Origin: Gymnopilus junonius
Lineage: Eukaryota > Basidiomycota > Agaricomycetes > Agaricales > Galerinaceae
DNA: 14,326 nt
Direction of reading: 5' to 3'
Assembly (NCBI GenBank): GCA_015501075.1
Contig: JADNYJ010000743.1
Span: 1-14,326 of the forward strand
Shown here: piece by piece, positions 1 through 9,297 of the stretch
Layout: every line of letters begins with the position of its first letter
How positions within the stretch are numbered: the first letter of the stretch is position 1
Position numbers and translations under genes: made by a program
The notes under the pieces: model-generated
Database searches by the model: none
What the model saw: only the letters and a program-made list of their open reading frames with translations
Told to the model about the DNA's origin: nothing

Positions 1-687
1 TCCCTGTAACTTTATGACTATGGCCTCATTGAGGTCTCACGGATGATGATCCCTACAAATCGCCTTGGCATTCATCTGCTTATCTTTATCTCCCGTCTAT
101 TCTATAGTAACGTACTTCCTGGATCATAGTCTTCATGATGTGCTTCATGATTTAATTACTTGATTGTGGGTGTTGAGTCTTTACGGATGCTTTCTAGTAC
201 CTCCCTTGTGACGATATTACGACTTAATGACTATCAAAAATTTATGACATCGAGGACCTAAAATACATTTATCTGGCACTGAATATCAGTCCGCCCTCTT
301 CAGATAGCGTCTAATAGTTTTCCTTGCCTCGCGTCCATCTTCCGGGAATGCCTGCACTCTAGGTCCAAATGTACACTTGTGCGCAAGTTTAACCAGTTCC
401 CATGAGCTACCGGCTTTGTGAAGTACAGGAGTTAGGCACTGTAACGCTAAATGGAAGGCCCGAACAGCAACGGTACCTTGAATATTTGGTACGAATGCTT
501 GGTTATATGATGGTTTGAAGATCTTACCCTTGTAACGTCTTGTCTTGTTCTTCATTTCCTGTATCCCTTCAGTAACATTTCTTCGTAGTTTCATCTTTAA
601 AGACCATCGCCAGGCTAAGGCCGCCGACGTCGATTGCCCGCATTCTGTCGTCTGAATAAACAAAACTCTATGTACAGGTTTATCATT
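1..687. other. Stretch without a supportable gene
   Basis: I see no domain, signal peptide, RNA gene or repeat here. A 125-codon open frame on the minus strand (286-663) has no recognisable motif and no clear splice partner. It is basic and of mixed composition, as chance frames often are. The segment lies downstream of the decayed NACHT gene and could hold further, unrecognisable remains of it. Confidence 0.5.
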
Positions 688-1085
688 CTAATGGGTGCAG
701 ATGGCGAAAACTATGAGAGAGGTGAGTGCAACATCGGAATACCCGCAATTGTTGTTTTGCATATCTGTCAAATGTATTGAGGAAGTCGCGATTAAGTTTA
801 CTAGCATCCTCGAATTTCTGCAGATTCTGAAGTCAGTATTAAACGAACAAGAATTATAGAGAACGGGCATACAGATTCTCTTATAATTTTCGACATTTTA
901 ATGAGGAACCACCCAGTTGTGAAGAGGTGAACATTAGGACTTTCAATAAATGGAGGAATATTTAATCCCATGATCTCGCTCCTCAAAGCCGCAACAGGGG
1001 GTGCTTTCATTACATGTAACGGTAGTAATGAACTCGTCCCAATTTAGACTGGGCCAGAGAATGCAACTTCTGAAAGAAATATGCG
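688..1085 (-). pseudogene. Possible decayed C-terminal tail of the NACHT pseudogene
   Basis: Downstream of the last clear NACHT-protein segment, two short open stretches follow on the same strand (801-1010, then 688-870 in another frame). The first shares the reading frame of the upstream NACHT fragment. It holds NVHLF and, further on, CPFSIILVRLIL, which loosely recall the post-NACHT stretch of mushroom NLRs, where a -DVHLFL- like segment precedes an -LHASLxDFL- like motif. The match is weak and by eye only. A possible 48-nt intron (GTATAC...TTTCTTTCAG, about 1071-1118) would join this region to the upstream fragment, but the frame after it soon stops. Treat this as a low-confidence extension. 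The alternative is plain intergenic sequence. Confidence 0.2.
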
Positions 1086-2165
1086 TCACGTAACAAGTGA
1101 AATGAATCTAGGTATACCGGTAATGACCTCGAGGCGATCAGTGGTGCGATGTCGAGAGGATCTAACGAACTTAGCGACAGTCGAAGCATAGATAGACTGA
1201 CCCGATGATTTCTTGATTAATGACTTTAATAGAGATTGAGTCGGCCAATCTTCTGGGATCTGAGCTCTGAGAGGATGGTTCTTCTCAATGTCGTCGAATT
1301 TGTTTTGAAGGAACAGGCAAATATCCACATCCGCCGCAAGCCGATCATTCAATTAGATTCTGAAGGACGCGTCGCGCAAATATCACGAGTCAACAGCGTG
1401 AGCGATGTCATGTTCTGGGCCCTAGTAATCATGAAAAAGCAATGGAAGAGCATCATGTTGTAAAGCATGGTAAATACTGTGGAGGATGTCGGCTTGTCCG
1501 TCACGATCTTCGCACTCATCAAGGCCGTCGATAATCACTATCCGTCGTTTATGTTCAGCGAAGATACCACAACCCATGAGATCCCTGAGAGGGTCGACGA
1601 TAAGGGCGGAGATTTGGGCATGGAGAGATCGGGTGAAAATCAGTGGGTCGACGTCAATTGCATCTAGAATGGGCTCCCGAGCTATAGGAAAATGAGAGGA
1701 AATCTGATACGCAATGGAAGCAATCAACGATCTGGGATGATTCCTCGATGGGTCGAATCTGGAAAAAAATAACTGGAAGCAGAGTCTGGTCTTTGCAGCA
1801 CCGTTCCGCGATTGTCTGTGCGATCGCCGATTTTCCAGCCCCAGCGGCCCCATCAAGCCAAATAGCCATAACATTTCTAGTGTTAGCATTAATGCGACAG
1901 ACCCAGTCTAAAATTTTCTTCAGCACTGCCTCGCGGGTCTTTGGATGGCATTTTGGAGGGTTGCGACGTTCCCCTGAGTTGTGGAATGTAGAAGGGGAGG
2001 AGGCCTCTAGAAGACTTTCATATGATCCTTAGGGTCGGTTTGTTCATTCCTGCATTCGACTGCGCCTAGTATGATCGAAATATGTGTACTTTTTCGAGCG
2101 CCACTGAATTGTGTTACAGTGAACGTTCCACCGGTAATAACGGTGTCATTGCTTTGAGGAAACAT
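1086..2165 (-). pseudogene. Decayed NACHT (STAND/NLR-like) NTPase gene
   Basis: Fungal NACHT proteins are intracellular NTP-switched scaffolds linked to non-self recognition and programmed cell death. The likely start is the ATG at 2163-2165. It opens a leader with ITGGTFTVTQ, a type often seen before NACHT in agaricomycetes. A plausible 62-nt intron (2028-2089, GTACAC...CTAAG) joins it to FHNSGERRNPPKCHPKTRE, the usual lead-in to the P-loop. Walker A reads GAAGAGKS (1828-1851). The frame then breaks at an A7 run (1763-1769; T7 on the coding strand). The next frame carries FFSRFDPSRNHPRSLIASIA and the Walker B segment RRIVIIDGLDECED (about 1512-1546). In-frame stops follow at 1422-1424, 1383-1385 and 1353-1355. 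The same frame resumes with ADVDICLFL and SSGQSIYASTVAKFV, the usual post-NACHT motif, and ends at 1086. No effector or repeat domain remains. The homopolymer break could be a base-call error, but three further stops favour a real pseudogene. Confidence 0.8.
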
Positions 2166-2908
2166 CTGTTTTAAACTCCTGGTGAGTGGCACCCCAGATT
2201 GTATACAACCTTGAATAAGGTAGACGTGGCGCCGATCTTGCACAGATCCCTGGCCGCAGCTGATAGTGAAGACCTAGGTTTCTTCTACTCACCTGTGCGT
2301 TGTGAAAGGAAAGAGAATTGGAATCATCAATCGGAACCGTGACGGAAGTCAGATTTCGGTCTTTCGGTCTTCGGGCTTCTCACGGCCACATAGCCTTCAG
2401 CCTGGAATTGATCTCGGTCCAATAGCCTCTGGGCAATTCGAGTTGCACAGACGAATATCATATTCGATACTATTCACAACAAATCTCATAGTTTACATAC
2501 TGTACATACAACATTTAAAAATCAGAGCCACGTAGTCAAGAAGTACATAATACAAGAAATACGCTGTCGTCTGCTTACCGAGATCATAGATGTATCAAAA
2601 TACCAAATAGTCCACATTCGCGCGTTATGGTACGTGGTCAGGGAGAAAAAGAGGGAGAAAGGAGAGCAGGTAAATGGCTAGCAGGAAAGAAGAATACAAC
2701 GAGCAAGTAGTCTTCATACCCGATAGTCATTCCCCTGGAATAAGTCAACAAAATCACTGCGCTCACTGGAAACGGTATCAACGACTCGGAAATCACTCGC
2801 GAGCAAGGACTTGAGGAAAAGCTTTCTTCCTAGATTTTATGTTAGTCACATATCCATAAGAAATTGTCAGAGACGCACATTGTACCCAAGTTCGATTTTG
2901 TAGGGCTT
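2166..2908. other. Intergenic region between the WD40 gene and the NACHT pseudogene
   Basis: There is no convincing gene. A 77-codon plus-strand frame (2302-2535) has no recognisable domain. A purine-rich run lies near 2640-2690. The right end (2793-2908) is the 3' flank of the WD40/coiled-coil gene and contains coding-like sequence out of frame, described under findings. The ATG of the NACHT pseudogene adjoins the left end, so its promoter should lie here; I recognise no specific element. Confidence 0.5.
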
Positions 2909-4415
2909 TCAGTTCTTTCTGGATGTCATCGTTGTACTCAAGTTTGTGATTTGAGTTTGGAGGACTTTCAATTCTCTCTGAACGTCGTTCAATTTTTTCT
3001 GGATGTCGACGAACTTCGCGTCTTGCCGAGACGAAAGTTCGCTATGCGCGTCTCGCAGGGCTTGGAATTCATTTTTATTCTCATCCCTGATTCCGGAGAT
3101 TGCACGGTCAAGATCGTTAGCCTGCTTCTCTTGCTTATGCGTAATGCCCTCGAGTACTATCATAAGCATCGAAAACTGACGTTCTTGATCCGATTTCACT
3201 TCGCTCAGAAGGTTTTGCAAATTATTGAATCGCCCCTCATGTTCAGCTGCCTTCTCTTCAAACCGAAGTCGCTGGTCCTTGAAAGCTTCGGCATGTTCTT
3301 CGCTGGTGTTTTTGAACTATGGCGACGATAAACTGGGAATGTCGCATATATTTTGGGGAATGAATTACACGTACCTCGATCTCAATCAACTCGCGTATCT
3401 CTTCTCTCGCATCGGCAGAAAACGAGACAAGGTCCTCGATCACGCCCCGGGTCGACTGCAGACCCTCTTCAACCTCAAGGTATTTGGTGTCCCAGAGGAA
3501 ACCCTGGCCTCTATTGGTGACGCTAAGGAGCGCTGTTCCATCAGGGGAGAACGCCACGAGATTGACGGGGTCCGAATGGCTAATGGGACTCCCGATCTGC
3601 TGGCGTGTGGCGGCGTTCCAAAGACGAAGCGTCCTATCATTTGAACCACTGGCGACGAAGCGGCCTTGAGGAGAAATAGACACGGATTTGACGAGCTTTT
3701 CATGTCCCAGGAGAGGACCGTCGATTGGTCTACCCGTACGTGAGTCCCATATCCACACAGACTTGTCACCGCCAGATATAATACGCTGTCCTCCAGGAAA
3801 CCACGTCAAAGACGATATAAAACTGGTATGACCGTCGAAGCAAGCTTTCTTCTGCCCATTGTACGCATCATATATCTGCACTTTCTTGTCGTGCGACGCA
3901 ACAGCAATAAGGTTCGGATAGCCGGGAGAAAACTGAATGGAAGAGATTGCGGAGTCGCTGACGGAAATGGAGTTGAAAGGTATTTGATCCATGTCTGGCC
4001 TCACTTTCCATATAGAGATTACCCTGTTCGACCCACCAGACGCAACGAGAGTGGGTGGGACGGTGGAGTTGAACCCAACGGTACAGATGCTACCCTCACT
4101 TGGACCGGCAAATAGAACTCTCCCTGCCTGCCTGTTATCCACATCCCATAGGAAAACCTTGTTATCATGGCCCCCAGTTACAATATCTGTACCGCGTTTC
4201 GAAACCGCCACGCAGATGGAGTAGTGAGAGTGCCCCAAGAGAGGCTGGCCGTCTTGCTGACCAGTCTGAAGGTCCCAAATCCGCGTTGAATTGTCGTGGT
4301 GTCCGGCTGTCACGATCCCGCTACCGTCAGGGAAAAAGGCCACGCTTTGGACATGCCCGTCTGCAAAGACTATAGGGTAAGGCGGGATAGGTTGTTGTAC
4401 TGAAGGAGGTTGCAT
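2909..4415 (-). CDS. Seven-bladed WD40 propeller protein with C-terminal coiled coil
   Basis: Two exons (4415-3375 and 3316-2909) are joined across a 58-nt phase-0 intron (3317-3374, GTACGTG...CATAG), giving 482 aa. Residues 15-310 hold seven WD40 repeats. Their strand-ending W-D or equivalent pairs lie at residues 47, 90, 136, 182, 223, 266 and 308, a spacing of about 41-46 that fits one closed propeller. GH dipeptides (61-62, 195-196, 237-238) add support. From about 320 the protein becomes helical. The second exon is rich in E, K, Q and D with heptad spacing (for example DIQKKLNDVQRELKVLQ), so a coiled coil is likely. There is no signal peptide or membrane segment. It is probably a cytosolic or nuclear scaffold that oligomerises through its tail; the partner is unknown. 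The ATG has G at -3. The next gene downstream on this strand is the NACHT pseudogene. In mushrooms WD40 repeats often sit C-terminal to NACHT, but here the propeller is a separate upstream gene with its own start. The C-terminus may be frame-truncated (see findings). Confidence 0.85.
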
Positions 4416-4986
4416 TTCGGACGGGCGCTTATGAAGATGGTATCGATAAGAGAGGATCGGAAACCTGTTGCCTATCGTGACGGGGGTTTAAGTATGCTAA
4501 TCCGCCTTGTGTGTGTGTCCTGCGTCAATTAGAGTTCAGATAGGTATTTTTAGGTACCCTTCTTCCAGTTACGTCCTTCCAGGGCTTCGTATCTCTCTTG
4601 TAAGTAAACATCCGCGGGCATGCTGGTGCTGCGAAACTTGAATCTCACGCTGGAGACACAGCTAAGCATAGCAAGGAACGAAAGTCAGGGAATCACAAAT
4701 CGTGCGTGGATTGGCCCGAATCAAATATAGTCTGGGAGAATAGGTACGACGGGGGTAACACAAGGACGATAACTCTAAAGGAACTACTACTCGGGTTAAT
4801 CGGGGTAGAAATGGGCTGGTCACGTTACTTGATCCGACTGGACGAATCCGAATCGGAGTCCTAGAGGTTCGGAGTCTAGGCCATTGCATAGGCCACGCCG
4901 CCACGGCTAGGAAATGCGAACTTCGATGGGGGCACCGTGTATCCAAACAATATTTGTATACTAGAAAAAATTTGAAACTATAAACT
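4416..4986. other. Intergenic region between WSC copy 1 and the WD40 gene
   Basis: It holds the 5' flank of the WD40 gene on its left and the 3' flank of WSC copy 1 on its right. A 94-codon minus-strand frame (4662-4946) shows no domain and is rich in R, S and P as chance frames often are. I see no RNA gene, repeat or specific regulatory element. Confidence 0.5.
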
Positions 4987-6769
4987 TCAAAATGTGAAGC
5001 TATATTGGGTCATCTCAAGCAGTACATTCTGGCATTCAGAGAATGTGTATCCAGGCGATGTCGGAATTGGAGAATATATGACCGGTGCGATGCCACACAA
5101 AGCCCAAAGGTCTGCGTGGTTATTCACTGAAAGAACAGGTGGCCCAATAAATGGACCAAATTGTGAAATTGGATTAGGCTGGAAATACGCGAAGAATATT
5201 TCAGTATCACATCCGCATATGCATGTTTTATTTGGAAATCCTACCTTGGCACAGTAGCCTGCATAAGGCGTAAAGGTGGACCATGCTGCAAACATTTGCA
5301 AGCCGCCAACGGCCGGTCCAATGGGTATTGGATTACCTTCGCCTTCAAAGTCATCCGGATAAAGGGATCCGCCTGAAATTGAGAAAGAATGCGCCTCTCT
5401 GTCAACTGAAGCAGTCTTAACACGACAAAAAAACGTCAACATTTTAGTAAGATAAATAAAAATGGTGAACTTGACTCACTGAAAGTTGGAAGTAGGTAGG
5501 CTGACCCACTTGGGCCGGCAGTTCAAAGCTACCAACGACTAATGGTGCACCGCCTTCCACAGTGGGCACTGCCTGTAAATTAAATTTGAAGACACCATTC
5601 GAAGCGTGCAACTGTGAATTTGTTAAGCAGCTCTGAACGTTCAGTGGAGGAGCGCTAATATCTTGATACACAGTCAGACGATTTCCTGCTCCGCAGATCT
5701 CCGTGTCATCAGCTTGGCAGGCCATGCTACAGTCTGAGTCTGGCGTCGAAATGGCAAGTGGCATATAAGAATCACACCCTACGTCGGTCGTTAATTTGTC
5801 AATAACATCTGAGGAAGAATGAACCATACAGCACTCTTGGCCGTACTCAAGGCCGGCAAGAACGTAACCAGCTGCCTGGCAAGCAGCTGTACAGCTCTCA
5901 GCCGTAACACCTCCCGATATTAAAAGTTGATTTTGGAGCGAACGAGGGGCACCGTCCACACCATCACTAAGTAGCTTTGGATCAGTCTTTAGTAAGCTAA
6001 ACCAAGGAGTCAACTTACTCGAAGCAACCCACGTAGTCGAATGTGCCTACTGATTGTTTAATAACTGGTACCGGAGGTGGAGGTGGAGGAGGAGGTAGAG
6101 CAGTACTAGGGAACGATGATTCCAGAACTTAGAAGATGGCTTAAAGAGTCTACTTTACACATACTTTTGGAAAATGTTTATGCCGTCTGATCCTCCACAA
6201 ATTTCGTCCGGATTCCCTGTGCATGCCATGTCGCAAGTAACGGAAGATATTGGTTCGCCTGGAGATTCAATGACATTATCGCAATCTGAGGATCGTTATA
6301 AGGTAAAGGGCAAGGAAGATATGACAACGTTGTGCTCACAGCATTCCTGAAAGGTAAATGGAATATCAATTCGATAATGTTCTTGACGGAGGCACTGCCT
6401 TGACGTACCCGAGAAAATTCCACGCCTGCGTATGCATATGTAGTGGAAGTACTACAGAATGAAATACATGATTCGATCGTCATGTCATTAAGGTCCGTGT
6501 ATGATGCCACACGTAGCGTTCGTGCAGAGGTGGAGTCGCTAACGAAAGACGACGTTCAGTCAAGAAAACGAGATTACAAAATTACGAACCTATAACACCC
6601 AAGTGCGGCCCACCCTGCAGGAAGAGCCGCTGTCTGGCGGTCCTCCAATACTGGAGAGCCCATTACTTGGACCTGTGTGCTCGAGTATGCAAGTGACATA
6701 GGCAAAAAACGTTGAGATAGAACATACCATAATGAAGAATAATAAGCCAAGGAAACTAGAGAGGATCAT
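4987..6769 (-). CDS. Secreted protein with two WSC domains and conserved C-terminal domain (copy 1)
   Basis: Ten exons (6769-6728, 6672-6590, 6538-6409, 6346-6340, 6285-6165, 6105-6019, 5966-5830, 5778-5480, 5415-5245, 5178-4987) keep one frame and give 422 aa. The protein starts with a signal peptide (MILSSFLGLLFFIM, likely cut near residue 19). WSC1 spans about 34-128: GWAALGCYSD, then ECYCDN at 86-91 and CDMACTGNPDEICGG. A linker with eight prolines in a row follows (about 132-139). WSC2 spans about 150-242: DYVGCF, ECWCDS at 201-206, CSMACQADDTEICGAGNRL. The rest (about 245-422) contains PDDFEGEG and LSVNNHADLW; I do not recognise this domain. WSC modules are eight-cysteine carbohydrate-binding domains, so an extracellular wall- or polysaccharide-binding role is inferred. 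No membrane anchor or catalytic domain is seen. The start follows from the signal peptide and the first intron. The last intron (5179-5244) is 66 nt without an in-frame stop, so its retention would only insert 22 residues; copy 2 supports it as an intron. Confidence 0.88.
6340..6346 (-). other. 7-nt microexon of WSC copy 1
   Basis: The seven bases GAATGCT lie between a 62-nt intron (6347-6408, GTACGTC...TTTCAG) and a 54-nt intron (6286-6339, GTGAGC...CTCAG). They supply E, C and the first base of the Y codon in the ECYC core motif of WSC1. Phase goes from 0 to 1 across the exon, so skipping it would break the frame and remove a conserved cysteine. The same seven bases lie at the same position in copy 2 (8874-8880). 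Confidence 0.8.
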
Positions 6770-7511
6770 TTATGAGCGCAAGGAACCTGCGCGATTTACA
6801 GGGCGGTCATTTTATACTTGCAGCTCGAAGCAGGGGCATCTGGGTCTACGGACCTTTCAATGACCTGACATCGGAGAAATCGACTGTGTCGATCGCTTGT
6901 TCTGGCCTATCAACCCTCAAGTTGAAGGGCCGCGTAACTGCCCAGACACTGTCATCGGGAAGAATGAGTGATGGTTTTTCCATTTTTAACACAATATACC
7001 GAAGAAAGAGTAGTTGCCATGTCTTTATTGGTTTTTGGCGGTCTCTTTCATTCGGAAGGAAGATAGTGAGAGCTATGTACCTGTACAAAGAAATCATCAG
7101 CATCAAAATGATAAAAATTAGCCTTCAGGTCAGGTCGTTGATGAAAGGAAGAATGACTGCCAATGTCAGATATTTCATGTTGACATTAAGGGACTTGATC
7201 CTATCAAACAAAGACACACTTCTCAGCGCTCACAAGGACCGCGGCACATCAACTACAGAAGCCAAGCTGGAAGTTAGTCATAGAAAAAAGCTTGAATTCT
7301 GCCGCGCATCTGGAAATTGATACAAATCTGTTGTGGAACGAAGTAAGTACGCCCTTTTTAAGTAACGACAGGCTTAACAGCGGCAAACCCCTTGAATCCG
7401 ATGTCAGATTGTTATCGATAATCGAATAAGTCGAATCGAATTCAAAAGTGACTGATGACAATGGCATATGTTCAGTTAAGAAAGATGAGGAACGTTGTCC
7501 ACGTACTTGTG
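6770..7511. other. Intergenic region between the two WSC copies
   Basis: This should contain the promoter of copy 1 (next to 6769) and the 3' flank of copy 2. A 182-codon plus-strand frame (6772-7320) and shorter minus-strand frames (6846-7106, 7249-7467) show no domain I recognise. The plus-strand frame runs away from copy 1 and has irregular composition. I call no gene here, though an unspliced fragment of an unknown gene cannot be excluded. Confidence 0.45.
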
Positions 7512-9297
7512 TCAGAAGGTACGATTATACTGAGTCATTTCCAGTACAATGGCTTGACAATCCGAGGTGTTACTTGTAAGCGAAGGCGTAGGGGGTGAAT
7601 AAATAAGGACCTCCCCGTCGGGAACTTGCGGACATAAAGCCAGAGATCAGCGTGGTTGTTCACAGAAAGGATGGGAGGTCCAAAGAAAATGCCAAATGAG
7701 GAGATGGGGTTCGGCTGGACCAAACGAAACGAGTCAGTAATTGAATGTTTTGGGCCGCCAAGGAAGCCAATGAAATTGTACCTTGGCACAATATTTGTTG
7801 TAGGGTGTGAAGGTCGACCATGCTGCAAACCATTGTACACCGCCGACCTCAGGTTCAATAGGAATTGGAATGCCTTCGCCCTCGAAGTCGTCTGGCTGGA
7901 GTACATTTCCTGAGAGGGTGAATGAATGTGCCTCTCTATCGACCGGTGTCACCTAATATAGATGATAAGTATTACATACCAAACGGATGTTTGAACGTTG
8001 AACGTACCGAAAGCTGGAAGTAGGTTGGCTGACCAGCGCTAGCCGTTAATTCGTAATTGCCGACAATTTGAGGCGCGCCGCCTGTGACAGGGACAGCCTG
8101 GAGATTGAATGCGAACGCTTCATTTGAACTGTGCAACTGAGTTATAGTCAGACAACCTTGCGCATTGAGAGGCTGGGCGGTCGTATCCTGATAAACCGTA
8201 AGACGATTTCCAGCCCCCGCAAAGTTCTTTTATTATCGGAATTGCAAGCCAGGTTGCAATCGGAATCTGGGCTGGAAGGACAAGCGGCATGTACGAGTCA
8301 CACCCTACAAGACGATCAATGGTGTACCACACATATGAGAGATATCGTTGAGAAGGAAAAAGGACATACAACATTCTTGTCCATATTCTAACCCGGCCAA
8401 GATGAATCCTGCGGCCTTACATGCGGCAGTACAGATCTCAGCCGAAACACCTTGAATATCGAAGCTGAGTCTGCAGAGTGCGCGCTGCTCCATCCACTCC
8501 ATCCCTGGCTTGGTATGAGAAATGACCAAACAAAGTAGACAGGAAGTATCGTACTTGAAGCATCCCACGTATCGAAAGTCGCCCACAGTCTGCTTAATGA
8601 CAGGAATGGGTGGCGGAGGAGGCGGCGGTAATGCAGTACTTTCAAAGTAATCAATTCATACTGGGGCAAGACAACAAAAAGAATGTCTACTTACTCCTGA
8701 AAAACGCTCATTCCCCCAGCACCACCACAAGTTTCTGTGGTATTTCCTACGCAAGGCATGTTACAAATGCCGTCGTCGATACGCGCACCAGGAGCCTCAA
8801 TGACATTATCACAATCTGTATTAGAGACGTTCAAAAAAATTTCAGAAGTTGCTTAAAACCAAAATTTTCGTACAGCATTCCTATGGAAAAAAATAAATCA
8901 GCTTCATATGGTTTACTCTGAAAATAACTTACCCGAGAATATTCGACGCCACGTACAAGTAACCACCAGAGGCACAGAATGTGATACAGGATTCAATTGT
9001 CATGGCATTGACGTCGGTGTCAGCAGCGATACGAAGTGTACGAGATGCTGACGAGTCGCTTTATGCATGATCAGCAAGAAGACTTATGGTGCGATAGCTT
9101 GTAGGTGCACCTATAGCATCCGATAGAAGTCCATCCTATGGGAAAACGAGCTTTCAGATCGATGTGTTGGGGAATTGCAGAAGCATGAACGGATCCCTGG
9201 ACAAATTTTAAGCAAGGGTATAGAACGTGCAGGAAATGTATAGCCGACATACTGATACTATGAGGAGAGCCGTCGCCAAGCCAAGTAAAGGAAGCAT
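7512..9297 (-). pseudogene. Frameshifted tandem copy of the double-WSC secreted protein (copy 2)
   Basis: The layout matches copy 1. It has a signal peptide (MLPLLGLATALLIVS), WSC1 (GWTSIGCYSDSSASRTLR, then C-Y-C-D-N after splicing), a poly-Pro linker, WSC2 (YVGCF, ECWCDS), and the C-terminal domain with PDDFEGEG and LSVNNHADLW. Introns read at 9197-9252, 9059-9110, 8881-8932, 8816-8873 and, further on, at the positions homologous to copy 1. The frame is broken by about six small indels relative to copy 1: one base missing near 8951-8953, two missing near 8455-8464, one missing near 8268-8275, one extra near 8226-8233, one extra in the C5 run near 8214-8219, and one missing near 7645. With these set aside, the homologous end is a TGA at 7512-7514. 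The two proteins look roughly 60-70% identical by eye in the C-terminal domain, so the duplication is not recent. Sequencing error is possible, but copy 1, a few hundred bases away, shows none. Confidence 0.8.
8874..8880 (-). other. 7-nt microexon remnant of WSC copy 2
   Basis: The heptamer GAATGCT is identical to the microexon of copy 1. It is flanked by introns of 52 nt (8881-8932, GTAAGT...CATAG) and 58 nt (8816-8873, GTACGA...TACAG) whose sequences differ clearly from those of copy 1. Identical exon bases between diverged introns suggest past selection on the tiny exon. Confidence 0.75.

Noticed and set aside
286..663. 125-codon minus-strand open frame
   Set aside because: There is no domain or splice partner, and I could not connect it to the NACHT remnant.
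2864..3331. 155-codon plus-strand open frame with hydrophobic stretches
   Set aside because: It lies antisense to the coiled-coil exon of the WD40 gene, whose splice junction and heptad pattern are convincing. The hydrophobic look comes from reading Glu, Lys and Gln codons backwards.
2909..4415. The WD40 propeller as the C-terminal half of the adjacent NACHT gene
   Set aside because: On the minus strand the WD40 segment comes before the NACHT segment, has its own ATG and a complete set of seven blades, and ends in its own tail more than 700 bp before the NACHT leader. It is a separate gene.
6178..6510. A simple two-exon reading of WSC1 ending at the stop near 6178
   Set aside because: That frame runs through a canonical intron and loses the ECYC and C-M-A-C motifs of the WSC domain. 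The spliced reading restores them.
6772..7320. 182-codon plus-strand open frame, the longest in the gap between the WSC copies
   Set aside because: It has no recognisable domain, signal peptide or homologous partner, and its composition looks random. A gene is not excluded but cannot be supported.
7734..8586. Separate small genes in the region of WSC copy 2
   Set aside because: The short frames here all align with successive exons of copy 1 once introns and small indels are allowed, so they are pieces of one pseudogene.
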